A DNA stretch of 64,000 nt. It comes from Lingula anatina. Taxonomy: Eukaryota > Brachiopoda > Lingulata > Lingulida > Lingulidae. A program made the translations under genes and the position numbers. Positions 13,298 to 25,400 of the stretch are shown piece by piece. The notes beneath the pieces were generated by a model. It was given only the letters and a program-made list of their open reading frames with translations, had not been told where the DNA came from and did no database searches. The first letter of the stretch is position 1; every line of letters begins with the position of its first letter. Where the stretch lies: contig NW_019775558.1 in NCBI RefSeq assembly GCF_001039355.2, positions 186,001 to 250,000 of the forward strand. The letters are read 5' to 3'.

Positions 13298-16200
13298 CTA
13301 AAAAATGCAATTTCACAAAGTTCAATTTCTATGTCTGAATGAGAGAGCTGAATACTTCATTATACTGTTCAAATAATAAGATTGTGACAAGATTCCAACT
13401 TCATTTATGCATCTTTTAAAGGCTACCAGGAAAACTTATTTAGATTAAAGAATTTTTAAAAAGGTAAACAAAATCAAGTAAAGAAAGAGGATACATGCAT
13501 GTTTCCATCATTAATTAAATGCAATTTAATTTTGCAGACATCCAATTATCTAGTACCATGAAAACACAAAAAAAAAAGATGGCAATCTTGTAACCAACAG
13601 CTTATATTTTCTAACAACAATGGTCAATTTTTTAAACGTACTAGCTAAAAAAAGGTAGACAAAGAGACATAGATTAAAAGATATATAGATATCTTACAGG
13701 TATGAGATTATCCTTTTTGTTTTCCTTCTCAACTTCTGTGAGTTCATCAGGAGACAGAAGAGGAAGTCTGATGTGTTGGGCTACGCTTTTAGAAACCTCT
13801 GTAATAGGCTTGCCTATGACAACCTGGAGAAAAAAAAAACAATCAGTGTACATATCAATATATTTGTCTTACTTATTGATTACTTTCACCATTAGCAAAT
13901 ATATTATATAAATGTTATTCAAAGTTTCCACCATTTGTACTGTACTAGAATACAATTTTTATTGATTTACTGCTTATACTAAAAAACTGTTTGTTTAATC
14001 GACAAAATCTTAATTGTTAATACATCTACCAGTACATGTACTTTCCCCACTGTATATTTTTCTATATATATTTGCACACATGTAGCTGCATGAACTGTAT
14101 CTACACTTACATGGACATTTTAAGAATATGCTTTATGGAAAACTGTGGAAAAGTGGTACTACATCCTCTCCTTGACCAACCATCTTGTATTGATTAATAT
14201 ATTTGTGAAATACCCATATAATTTTGTGAATTTATCTAATAATGTAGCAGAACACCAGTTTATCCATAATGATCTGCTTATTTCCCAGGCAAGTCATACA
14301 AATTATACCAGAGGCCAATCTTTTTATTGGGGTCTTAACTGTGCTGTAATTGACATTGATTGAAAAGGAAGAGAAAAGAGCATCAAACCAATAGGAACAT
14401 TTTTATAGGCAATCCTTTAATTAAACACAGCTTAAGATAATAAATGCAATCAAATAATGCTAACCATTGTGAACTACATACATGTAGCATCTTTAATACT
14501 ATTTTCTGATCCGATTATCTGCTAGGAGATTAAATGTATATAGAGGCCACTAGTCAGGTTGCTTTTCTCTCATGCTTTCCCAATGCACACAGATCTTCCA
14601 TGGATGTTTTTAATGAGTTCTTAAAGATTCTCTCCTTCTGAGGTTTTTGATGGATATCAGCTGTAAGCAGTATACAATAAGGGATTTCCAGAGCCATTGA
14701 TTTGTGAACTAATTAGACCACCATTTGATGGGTCTTCCCTTCAATCATGATCACTAAGAGTCATGTATACCCTTGTAATGAATTTGTTGCTTGGCACTTG
14801 CATTGCTGTGGCAGTCTGTGGTTGCCAGTGGTATATGTGTATTAAAATATTAAATAACCTGAATCTCCCTACTACAAAAACTGGAGTTTGAGTGAGTAAA
14901 ATATGCTCAAGTGGTCCTGTCAACAAATTCTCCAGCGAGACTGATGAAAGGTTATAGAACAAATTCTTAGAAGTACAGAGTATGTGATGTTAATATATAA
15001 TCTTAATTCAATTATAATTTTAAACAATAGCAACTCTAAATTAGTAGGTGATACAGATTTGACATGCAATTTTTATCATTTTGAAATTTAACATCATTCT
15101 CAAATATTTTATTATCAACAGTTTAAAAAATTTAATATTAAAAAGATTACAATTTAAGAATACTTTCTTAACCTTTGAAGTTCCCTTTCTTGAATTAAAT
15201 ATGTAAAGAGATACTAAGAGTAGGAAGGAAGGACATGGAACAGGAGGAAATGAGACCCACAAATTATCCATACACATATTCTCCAACACATCATCTCCTG
15301 TCCACCATATTATTGATTTCTAAAACAGACCACTTAATAACCCAATTGTTGATTCTGGTTTAAGTTTATGGTCTTCATTTTAAATGAGTTAAACAAGTAG
15401 CAGTTAGGTAATCTATGGAACCTCTTAATTTCTGCCTCAACTTATGAGAGGGGTTCTTCCCTATGTATATGCAATGCAAAGCCACACTGTGATTTTGCAG
15501 TAAGAGTTGAATCAATGAAATCATTTTTGTTGCTGATGTAATTAGTTTTATGTTTCTCCAAAGGAGAAAAAAAGAGAAGTTATTGTATAAGGGAAAAGGT
15601 TTCAGAAGAGAGAACAACAATATGTACATATCAAGTATCTCACTTCCTAACTTCATTTTATGTGGATACCATAGCAACCAATTAATTGTCGCTGGCAATA
15701 TGGTGAGCCATTAATTATCTGCCTGAAGTGAGATGATCAATAATAACAGATCTGTTCAATACACACAATTCTTTCTGTGTTTTAATAAATGCTTCTATGT
15801 ATATCATTATATCAACAAGAGCACTAAATACATGTATAAAGTTTGTACAATTCTGGACCATATATTAAGAGAGGAATTTCAGAGATAGTTGAAATGCACA
15901 TTGTTTATTTATATACCAAGGCTTCTAATGGAATCTGCCGATCCAGTCATGATGCATTATGGGGGATATGGCAGCTTTTCAAAAGAGAGAATTAATATTG
16001 TCTGGCAGGTCCATAGGAAGAGGGGGTTTGAAAGAACTGCTTCACTGTAAAACAAAATTTATTCTAGGTTCTCCTATTTCTCAAGATGGATCAAGGGGGT
16101 AAAAAGAACCCCCTTAGCAATTGCTGCATACAGCCCTGTGTAGAACAGAATGCTTTCAACATCTGCATTTTCTTTTTAACAAGAAATTTCAATGCAATTT

Positions 16201-19200
16201 TTAGTGTGGAAATTTTAAATTTTAAAAGGGATACAAGTACTGCAAACTCTAATGTAAAAAATTTATGTGGTGGTGTCATTGTTAGTTTGCTAGATGTTGT
16301 ATCATGCATGTGGTTAAGTGTGGTTGTGTTAGGTGAGATACTGTTTTAGATCAGACATTGTGTTGGGTGTGCCAGGGTGGCAAGTCATGCTTTCTTCTGC
16401 TTGAGACAGTGTGATAAATCAATCTATTTATCAAGGGTGTGAATATGTGGTTGCATTAAATAATGACAACATCATATGTCACTATGAATGTTGTATTGTT
16501 TACATACATTAGGGGAGTATATGGTCTACACCCGTGCTACATATAGGGAACTTACGGAATTGACAGTTGCCCACTCCCTGACCGCAGATATGACATCAAC
16601 TTCATCAATGTCCAACTTGTCACTGGTCATAACATAGGATATGGCCTCCTCAGACATCTCATGGAAACCTTTTGTTTTGAAAATATTCTGAAACAGAAAT
16701 ACAAACAATTCTTCTCTATGTGTAAGTTCATCATAACGTACAGTAAGTACATTTATACTAGTACAAAACATGAATCACAAATGTGAAATGTATGATAAAA
16801 TCACTTCACTTAATGTTATCTACTTTAATGTTTTGACATTAAAAAAATGGAACTCCTCCTGTAAATTGGTAGGATTAACATTTGAGGTCACCATGTTAGA
16901 ATTAAATGCACCAATAAAGGAAAACGGGGCTGTAGCAATAGTCCAAAGGTTCTTTGGTCCTAATGTTCACTACAGAACCTTTGGACCAATGAACCCTTGA
17001 TTAGAAAACCGATGAAAATGTTACCATTTTTCGGACCAATGAACCGTCAGACCAATGAACCTTCGGAACTATCGAGATGCCCCAGGAAAACTACAGCAAA
17101 TTTTATGTACCAGTATTATCACGAACCACTGAACATTTAGTGGTAAAACATGAATTTTTGTGAAAAGATAGCAGGTAAAGAAAGATGTTTCAAATTAATT
17201 TTCTGAGTTACATCTTCACTCTATTTCACCAGTTAGAAAACAGTTGTGGAAAAAAACATGAAAAAAAACATGTGGTAAAACATGAATTTTTGTGAAAAGA
17301 TAGCAGGTAAAGAAAGATGTTTCAAATTAATTTTCTGAGTTACATCTTCACTTTATTTCACCAGTTAGAAAACAGTAGTGGAAAAAAAGTTGCAAACCAC
17401 CCTCTTTGCCCTCTATATCTCCCTCAGGTCTTATATAATCACCCTTTTCGCCAGCTGAACAACACTTAAAGCCACTCAGACAGTTAATATTCAGCCTGAG
17501 GTTATTATATGTCCAAGACAGAATTAGCTGCCCAATGATCTGTAAGCTATCAGAATCAATAAGCTAGGGACAGTTAAGTGTAACTGGGGAAATGTTAAAG
17601 ACTTAGTCTCAGTGGTCTCCTTATAAAATGACCATGCTTATCCTTCAGCCTGGTCAGTTCTGCTACAGTTAAAGAGACTCAAGTTGAATGCCATTGGGTT
17701 TGATATGCTGAGCCAGTGTTCTAAAATATCTTATGGCCTGTTAACCTTAAGGAGAAAGTTTTAGTAAAGAACAAGAGAAAAAAAAGAGAAAATGAGTACT
17801 GTTTAAAAGGATTTCTAAATCTTTGTTTATATGCCAACTAGCTGCATGCAGTAATGCAGTTTATTTAATTTCTATCTTAGATCAGGCAAATATGTTGTGA
17901 TCTTCTAATATATTAGTGTAGGCCCGTAGTCAGTGGGGATTCGTGGGGGGGGGGGGGGGTAGAAAGAACTGCCTTTTTTGCTGGGAAAAAGTCCATTCTG
18001 GGTAAAATTGGATCTAGGTACACAAATGTTTCATTGTAAAAGGTCCACTTTTTCAAAAAAAAAAAAAAAAAAAAAATTGAAATTGTTGGCTACAGGCCTG
18101 TAGTGTGAATTTTGTGTCATACCTCTGTGTTCTGCTCAATGTAGTCCATGGTTTTGTCCCTCAGCTCATCCTGACCATATGTCACTGAAGCTTGCATAGT
18201 TTCTGCAGCATTATTGACACTAAGGTTGTCTATCAAATACTCAACACATAGCTGTAAAGCAAATGAACCATATACAATTCAGAAATTGTCTTGTTTGTTA
18301 AATAACAAAACACACTATTGTTGTCTATCAAATACTCTACACATAGCTGTAAAGCAAATGAATCATATACAATTCAGAAATTGTCTTGTTTGTTAAATAA
18401 CAAAACACTATTGTTGTCTATCAAATACTCTACACATAGTTGAAAGCAAATGTACTGTGTACAATTCAGAAATTATGGTGTTTTTTTAGTCACAAAACAT
18501 AGACATTTAGATATAGTATCACAGTGGCAAATGGATGTTAACACCCAATTTATGACCAAAGCTGACATAGCAAGAGAAAAACAAATGATCCAACACAAAA
18601 CATTCCTAAGCAAAATTTAAGATGTTAAAAATGTGATTGCATTAGAGAAGATACCATGATTGTGCCAGGATGCTCCAAAGCAACTGATACAACTAATCTA
18701 TTCACTTTACATGACATACAGTTCTTTTTTGCATGGAAAAGTTGGAAATATGACATTTAATTAGGTAAACAGACAATTATAATTTTATGAACATGAGTAT
18801 GTGAAAAAAATATCCTGTAATATACATGTACCATTCTATAACTCATTAAAAACAAATAAAAATAATTAATGAACGCACCTTCCTTAACTCCTCCAGACCA
18901 TACTCAATAGAACTGCCCAACACATCAATTGCCTGAAAATATCCAAACATGTTTATCAATTACAATAGCTGACATGTATAGCATACATGTACCAGTAGAA
19001 TACAGGTTCACAGCATTATTGGAGATAAATGGATCATTTATCACATTAATGAGGCTTATATATTTGTGGTAGATATAAAGAACAGGTGATTTGCAGGTCA
19101 GGCACCTTCTAATATTACAATCCTCTATCCATTGAAATTGCCTCTGCAGTGGAGAGTCAAAATGCATAGGACATGGTTGCTCAGATATTGAAAAAATCCA

Positions 19201-20653
19201 TAGATTGAATAAGCAGAAAAGAATGATATAAAGATTCATTTGTTTGATAACAAAAAATATGCGTAATTGAAAATGCTATTAACATAACAATGTAGTAAGA
19301 TTACACCTCTCTTACTTCACCATTACTAAACAATGCCAAATGGTAATAACATTACAATGCAGTGAGCACATTCAGGAAGAAGAGGTGTAGTGGTTTTTCA
19401 TCTCAGTATGATGTTCCTTTCTGTATAACAAATGCATATTTATTTTTTTTACTAGAAAGTAGTAATTGTTACTACATGCTTTTTTATCAATTTTTTTTTA
19501 TTAATTTGGTTTATCACAAATATAAATTTTTCTCTTCTTTTTTTTCAAGTACCACTGTCCTGCCTTATAAGACAAGGCCTTCATAAAATGTATTCTCATT
19601 GTATTTCAATGTATTTTTTTTTTCAATTTATTATGCTTTATGCCAATTGTGTTGGAAATTAAGAGATCATGGGTTGAGAGAAAGGCCTGGTATTTTTTCT
19701 GTTTTTATTATTAAATTCTTATTTATTTATCTTTTGGAATCTAATCGTATATGGCTAAAACAAAATGAACAGTTATTCAAGTAAAGATACACTTACAATT
19801 TTCCCATTGAGAGTAACACAATTTGTATACAGAAACTCCATAAGTGCCAGGAATATGTCTGGTGTGATGTCTGATAAGACAAATGGTATCTCTGCATCCT
19901 GGGTTGTATTTTTCTGGGCCTGATCAGCAAACATGGCTCTGAACACATCACAGCGAGCTGCCAGGATACATCTGTGGGCAAATATCGGCTTGCGATTTGG
20001 GCCAATTAAAAACCGAATATCACTGGAAAGTAAAGATACTAGCATGTATGTCTTTATTATGAATAACATTTTAAAATAAATACAGAAGATACACTCATCT
20101 TGGTTCAAAATTTAACAGCAATACCTGACAGAAATATCAATTATCCCAAGATCCATTTGAATACTTAATGTTTCAAAGCTTCATGTATACTAGCCAATGA
20201 TCTCTATCTGTGTGTCCATCACTAACAGTTATGGTACTTGCCTACACATGGGTACTAACATGTGGTCACTTTTAAAATTTGTGTCCAGTATCTCATAATT
20301 TACATGTACCGGTATATGCAGGCAAAGAGATTTCATTAGACACAAAAGTTATAAGGTCACTTCTAAGTTATTCTTTGGGGAGGTGCTAAAAAGTTCCTAA
20401 ATTTATTATCAAATCTAAATTATAACCACTCATTTGAGAGAGATGTTTAAAAATCAAATTCAGTTAACAGTACATATTCAGGGTACAAGTACCGTACACT
20501 GTACAACTACTGGTACATGTACCCAGCACTTGTTTTAATGGTGGTGCAATAGATTAGATAAACGTACCCAGTTTCCTTGTTATTTATTAACTTCTTCATC
20601 TCTGCAGCAAAGACAGCGATGTCTCCTTTCATGAACACTTCGTCGCTCGCCAT
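13172..20653 (-). CDS. BTBD19: BTB/POZ domain-containing protein 19 (seven coding exons)
   Basis: Spliced CDS on the minus strand: 20653-20568, 20022-19797, 18932-18879, 18251-18123, 16687-16556, 13823-13698, 13297-13172. All introns are GT-AG and all phases agree, giving 292 aa with a single stop. I recognise BTBD19 by colinearity along its whole length: INNKETGDIRFLIG, IFAHRCILAARCDVF, ALMEFLYTNCV, EYGLEELRKLCVEYL, TKGFHEMSEEA, LLSPDELTEVEKEN, LIPVECVSFAWK. The BTB fold covers about residues 28-125 and a BACK-like helical region about 130-235. The C-terminus is short and basic. BTB-BACK proteins commonly oligomerise and some act as cullin-3 adaptors; the role of BTBD19 itself is poorly known. 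The start ATG has no in-frame alternative upstream in the exon and matches the family start. It is divergent from AOPEP. Confidence 0.95.
13698..13823 (-). CDS. BTBD19: BTBD19 coding exon 6
   Basis: 42 codons from VVIGKPITEV to KKDNLIP, acceptor CTCCAG, donor GTAAGA. Contains LPLLSPDELTEVEKEN, a motif characteristic of BTBD19 orthologs. Confidence 0.93.
16010..16143 (+). mobile_element. Degenerate copy of MITE family B
   Basis: Lies in BTBD19 intron 5. It resembles the 17919-18100 element at both ends: GAAAGAACTGC near the left end and AATTGCTGCATACAGCCCTG at the right. The middle has diverged. No clear target duplication seen. Confidence 0.45.
16556..16687 (-). CDS. BTBD19: BTBD19 coding exon 5 (BACK region)
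   Basis: 44 codons (NIFKTKGFHEMSEEA... REWATVNS), acceptor TTTCAG, donor GTAAGT. Corresponds to the BACK-type helices after the BTB fold. Confidence 0.94.
16926..17083. mobile_element. Palindromic MITE-like element, family C
   Basis: Ends are imperfect inverted copies: GGGGCTGTAGCAATAGTCC on the left and GGGGCATCTCGATAGTTCC read from the right. Both continue inwards into AAGGTTC-TTGGTC. The interior repeats the motif GACCAATGAAC three times. About 158 bp, no coding capacity, in BTBD19 intron 5. Confidence 0.7.
17141..17389. repeat. Two-copy tandem repeat, unit 132 bp
   Basis: The segment beginning TGGTAAAACATGAATTTTTG at 17141 recurs at 17273 with very few differences, the second copy ending near 17389. 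Intronic, no coding capacity. Confidence 0.9.
17919..18100 (+). mobile_element. MITE family B
   Basis: Terminal inverted repeat TAGGCCCGTAGTCAG on the left and CAGGCCTGTAGCC read from the right, with a 5-bp target duplication TAGTG (17914-17918 and 18101-18105). The interior has G-tract and A-tract runs. The same element lies in the opposite orientation at 31293-31439. It sits just downstream of exon 4 of BTBD19 in transcript order. Confidence 0.85.
18123..18251 (-). CDS. BTBD19: BTBD19 coding exon 4
   Basis: 43 codons beginning LCVEYLIDN and ending EQNTE, phase 0, acceptor TTACAG, donor GTATGA. Its first 27 bases plus the acceptor are the first unit of a three-copy tandem repeat (18225-18480). 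Confidence 0.93.
18225..18480. repeat. Three-copy tandem repeat that includes a BTBD19 splice acceptor
   Basis: Units of about 95, 93 and ~68 bp start at 18225, 18320 and 18413 with GTTGTCTATCAAATACTC. Unit 1 covers the first codons of BTBD19 exon 4 plus its acceptor. Unit 2 keeps TTACAG and the same nine codons (LCVEYLIDN). Unit 3 has lost the AG. Unit length is not a multiple of three. Confidence 0.92.
18879..18932 (-). CDS. BTBD19: BTBD19 coding exon 3
   Basis: 18 codons (AIDVLGSSIEYGLEELRK), phase 0 at both ends, acceptor TTTCAG, donor GTGCGT. End of the BTB fold. Confidence 0.93.
19797..20022 (-). CDS. BTBD19: BTBD19 coding exon 2 (BTB core)
   Basis: Acceptor TTCCAG, donor GTAAGT. Holds most of the BTB fold, including IFAHRCILAARCDVF and FLYTNCV. 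Ends at a codon boundary. Confidence 0.95.
20568..20653 (-). CDS. BTBD19: BTBD19 coding exon 1
   Basis: Starts at the ATG at 20653 (MASDEVFMKGD) and ends in phase 2 before the donor GTACGT. Encodes the N-terminal helix that precedes the BTB core. Confidence 0.92.
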
Positions 20654-21512
20654 GATGACTCTGTATAAAAGTAATACCGTGGACTTAAAAGGGAGTATAC
20701 AAGGCACGTGTGGCTCTCTTCAAAGATTGTGTACTTCGTTGTCAAGCCAAAGCGGAAACGATCTACTTAAACTGGGCATGCGCGTTGCATTATTTCCGGT
20801 GTAAACAAGACTTCGAGCGAGGTGGGAATCCTGGGCAGTTATTTATTTTTCGATCTTGAGAACAATGCAAATGAAGTTGTCATTTATGAAGATACATTTA
20901 TTGCAAGATGCACTTGATTAAACAGCCTACATAGAGAAAAATAACCAGACTTGGTTTGAAAATGAGAAATCAAGACACTGATCTTGTACACACATTCAGC
21001 TTTAACGTGACTGAAATGAAGTCTTTGTTTGCTACATGTACATGTGGCTTATTTCTTTTTAAATACTAAAAAAGGTAGAGTTTCATAATTGCTTTACACT
21101 TTGACAGCAAGGACTGTTTGCTAGCTTAAAATTTTTATATTTAAAATTACTATTTAAAGATACTATCATACTAGTACATGAAATTGACAAAATTAACCAC
21201 TAAAAAGGCATAAAATAACACTGATATGTAGGTAAATATATGGCATTAATGCCATCTGAATTTTTGATAAAAATGTTTCCTAACATATTAAGGAAAATTA
21301 GATAAACAGTCCACCAGCTGCGTATGCTAATGCTGGTATGTACTGGTAGCTGTATTTATATATATACAGATGTATATGTATTTATATATATATATGTATT
21401 TATGTATATATTCTTATTCTGGTATGATTGCTTTAATATTGTCTCTGTTACTCTGCATATTCAGTTACTGTTTCTGACTTTTAGAATACATTTCAGGAGT
21501 ACTTGTATAACC
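20654..21512. promoter_or_regulatory. Divergent BTBD19/AOPEP promoter region
   Basis: The two start codons point away from each other and lie 860 bases apart. Around 20774-20800 there are a GGCATGCGCG motif resembling an NRF1 half-site and TTTCCGG, an ETS-type core on the minus strand. No TATA box is evident there. AOPEP probably has a non-coding first exon; the coding exon follows acceptor-like TTTTAG and TTTCAG sites at 21484 and 21496. Factor binding is inferred only from motifs. Confidence 0.5.
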
Positions 21513-22427
21513 ATGCAGGACAACCACGAGAAAGATCTACCTCTATTTTCTAATGCCAAAGACATCCATGTTAAACACTACATCTTGGACTTAACATGTG
21601 ATATGCCTGCTAAGACATTCAGGGGCTCAATCACATTGTTTTTGACTCCACTGAAACAAGGTGATTCCTGTAAAAGATACATGAGTCATGGAGTTAATGC
21701 TTTAGGATCTACACACTTGAAGCCTGCAGAAGAAGACATAGTAACTGGCACTTCAAGTATGGATACTACAACTCAGGAGTCTACCAGCACCCCCAGTATG
21801 TGTTCCTCATGTACTGTTATATTACCATGCTGCACAAAGGATTTTGATTCCAATAAACTAGATGTTAGCCATTATGATAACTCAGGGCATTCATATACCT
21901 CGTGTGAACCTCAGGTTGATGTTATGAACACAGTTCTACAGGGAAAAACCAGTCAGGTAGTTGTACAGGACAGAGCACTGGGTGACACACAGGGTTTTGG
22001 CAACACTTCCACAGATCCTTATGCAAATATGTGTCATAGAGCTCCACAAATGCAACACAGGCTTAGCCAGACAGATGTTACTAATATACAGCCCTTCCAG
22101 TTAGTTCTGGACTGTTGTGACATCAGCATTGTGAGTGTTTCTGAGATCCACTCGATCTCAGTATCACCACCTGATCTGTAATGCCGAGAACACACACAAG
22201 AACTATACAGAGTACAGTGAACTATGTCGGCATTGTCATGGGAATAACACTACGAGCCCCCTTCACTTCTCTGTTGAAAAATGGTGTGTTAGAATTTGGA
22301 AAGATGGTGTCACGTCTTGTGGTGATTTTCCTAGGGTTGTGAAGATTAACTACGCAACTTCTCCAGCTGGTTTGTCTTTAAAATGGACTTATGATATCTT
22401 CCCCTATAAAAACTTGAGCTCATCCAT
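21513..22427 (+). CDS. AOPEP: AOPEP coding exon 1, with a frame break
   Basis: The ATG at 21513 gives MQDNHEKDLPLFSNAKDIHV, colinear with the family start; the open frame extends upstream but that part is not conserved. The first frame stops at 22181. The conserved sequence resumes in the next frame (CVRIWKDGVTSCGDFPRVVK) up to the donor GTAAGT at 22428. Either one base is surplus between about 22130 and 22181, or an 82-base intron 22131-22212 (GTGAGT to CAGAG) is removed; both restore frame. Confidence 0.88.
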
Positions 22428-25400
22428 GTAAGTACAATGTTTAACTAGATATAACTCTTTTTACGTTTAGTAGACATGTAGACTAATCATAAGCGGTAAA
22501 TTAAAGCTCATGTAATTCATGACATATGTTGTGTGTAGTGCTCTATTGGTCATAAACATGTAACAATGATTTTATTTCAAAAATTATTAAAAATGTTATA
22601 AATTTTAAATTATGTAAATATGTACATGTATACTGCTTCACTACATTCATATCATTATATAATGAACTTCCTTCCAGCAGCTCCCAGCATTCAGCTGACT
22701 CTAGTTGGAAGAAAACACCATGTTCAGCATGCCAACCACTGCCTTGTGTATTTACCCCTGGCACTTGGGTAAACAACAGGTAAAAAATGATTAAGAAGTA
22801 GCTTTGTACCATTGAATTTGATGAATGAAAATAAACCTAAATTTACAGATTAAATTTTTTCAGACCATAATAAAATTAGTCAACATACACGCATATTAAG
22901 TAATATACTGGAAAGCATGCAGTTTTGGCATATTATAACAAATAAGACTGTGACTCCATGTTTCAAATAATTTTTGATTTGCAGTGTACAGTGCAGATTT
23001 TTAACATCTAATCTATAAGTAAGAAGGTGACTCCATGTTCCAAATCATTATTACAGATTTCAAGGAAAGGGGATGTTTGACAATTCATAGAATGCAACAG
23101 CTTATTTCAGATCATTCTTCCCATGCCAAGATGTCCCTGGTGCCATGTCAACATGGCAGGCAATGATCCATGTGTCTGAGCCCATGGTGGTCCTGATGAC
23201 TGGGGAGGAAGATGGTGTGGTCACACAAGGTCAAAATGGTATGAAGAAATACATTGTGCATTGTGCAATTGTAAACTGTGGCCTCATGCTAATTGCCATC
23301 AAAATTGAAGCCATGCCAGTAAATAATGTTAAATTGTTCAATTACTGGCCGTTGTTCTGCCTCAAGATAGTTTAGTTTAGTTTCTCAGAGTCTGGTGGGT
23401 CAAAGGACCAGGAAATTTAAGATTTTTTTGCACAGACTGATACACATATGTATGAATAAATAATTATGTGCACTTTCTAGGATTAATTTACATGCATATT
23501 AAAGTTTATGTACACAGTTGCATTTCACACTTTTGATGTGTCTCATTTTAATCTTGTCAGATTATCGTAATTGGTGTTTTCCATTTTTGTGAGAGTTCAC
23601 ATTTGAATTTGAGCCATGAAATTCTGTGTTTAACATTAAAGAATATTCTAATTATTTCAGCCTTTTCTCATTTTTTCTTTGCTTATAATACTTGGTGTTT
23701 TTTCTGTCCATAGGTCAGATGGTGTACTACTTCCAGTCTAGTATGGTACTCCCCAGCTCCACACTTGCCATTTCTGTGGGACACTGGGAATGTGTACTGA
23801 TATCAAATGCTATGGAAGACACTGTGAGGCAAGTAATGCTAATAGTGGCACTAGTGGTCATTATACGTACAGGGTCCCTTTGCTCATTGTATATCAAGTA
23901 AGTTCATGAGGTCCAGTGTCTAGACACTCCTTCTGGACCCGGTTTCATCTGTGCTGGATATATAGGGCTATCCAGCTGCCTTGATAAAACAGGGCCCAAG
24001 TCATTTAACCAATGATTTACCAGTATCTATGAATAACAGCTAGTAGTACCTGTAAAAACCATTGGAATTACATTCCTTTCTTAACATCTGAAAATCCACT
24101 GCTACAATTCACATTTCTCAAATAAGAAGAAAATGGCAACCTTGAGAAATATAATAATTATGCAATCACTTTCTCTAGAAATTTTATATTTAAGCTATTC
24201 AAAATTTCCACATCTATCTAAATACAATAATCAGATGAAGCAAAAATTAACACATTAATTTATCTTGTTTTATTCTCTCCAGAAGTACATATGTTCCTGA
24301 ATTCTGCTGCCATGATAATGGAGAGTCTTGCACAGTTCACTTCTCACCCAGCCCTATCCTGCCCTGCAGACTCTATGCACCACCATCACTTCTCAGCCAG
24401 GCTCAGGCTCAGTTCAAACAATACATTCCTAAGTGTCTTGAGGCAGCTTCCAAATTGCTAGGGCCACATCCCTTTAGGAAACTGGACATACTGATTGTAC
24501 CACCAGGGTTTGCTAGTCTTGGGATGGCAAGGTAATTCTTTTGTGGATCAGATAAAATATTTAAAGAGATCATGTACTATTTTCTGTATTTGCTATATCC
24601 ACATTATTATGAGAAAACATTTGTCATTTTATATTCAGTCCAAACCTGATGTTCTTGTCCCAGTCTATGTTGTCTTCAGATGGAAGCATGAACATCAGAT
24701 TTGCCCATGAAGTAAGTCACTCCTGGTTTGGACTGGTGATAGGAGCCAAAGACTGGACTGAGGAATGGCTCAGTGAAGGATTTGCAACTTATATGGAGGA
24801 TTTTATTCATGGACTTGCAATAGAGGTGCAGTGCATGTTTAAGATTGTGTTTACAACCTAACTTATACTGGATATAAATATGGGTTTCTCAGTTGTGAAT
24901 GAAATCTTAGGACTTAATGATTTACTTAATTGTGTCAAGTATATAACTCATAAGTGATAGTTCATGATCAGTTTCTGTAAAGGGCACTTTAAAACACTTG
25001 AAACCTGTTTCATTTTAAATGCATAGAAATTTCAGATTTCATAATGGATCTCATGTTTCAGAGAGATGGTTATCAATTATGTTCATCTCAAACATAGTTT
25101 AAGAGATTATCTGGAAAAGGAGTTTGAGTACAGTGTCTGGAATGAATGAATAATTTGAAGTTGAAAGTTCATGTGATAATTATGCCTTTATTTAATTTTT
25201 ATAAATGATTTTAAAATTTATAACAATAAATAATTTAAAACATAAATTTGAAGCTTTCATCATTCCAGTTATAAAAGGACAGAGATCTGTTTTTCAGTTC
25301 TGTTTTAACTTGTGCTAAATTTTTAAAGGCTGAGAAACCATGCAGGGCTCATGTCATTAACAAGGCAGACCATGACTTGTCTCACGTGCTTATCACTATT

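Noticed and set aside
21324-21512. Upstream in-frame extension of AOPEP exon 1
   Set aside because: Rich in Tyr/Ile from a TA-rich tract, contains acceptor-like sites, and is not conserved; the ATG at 21513 matches the family start.
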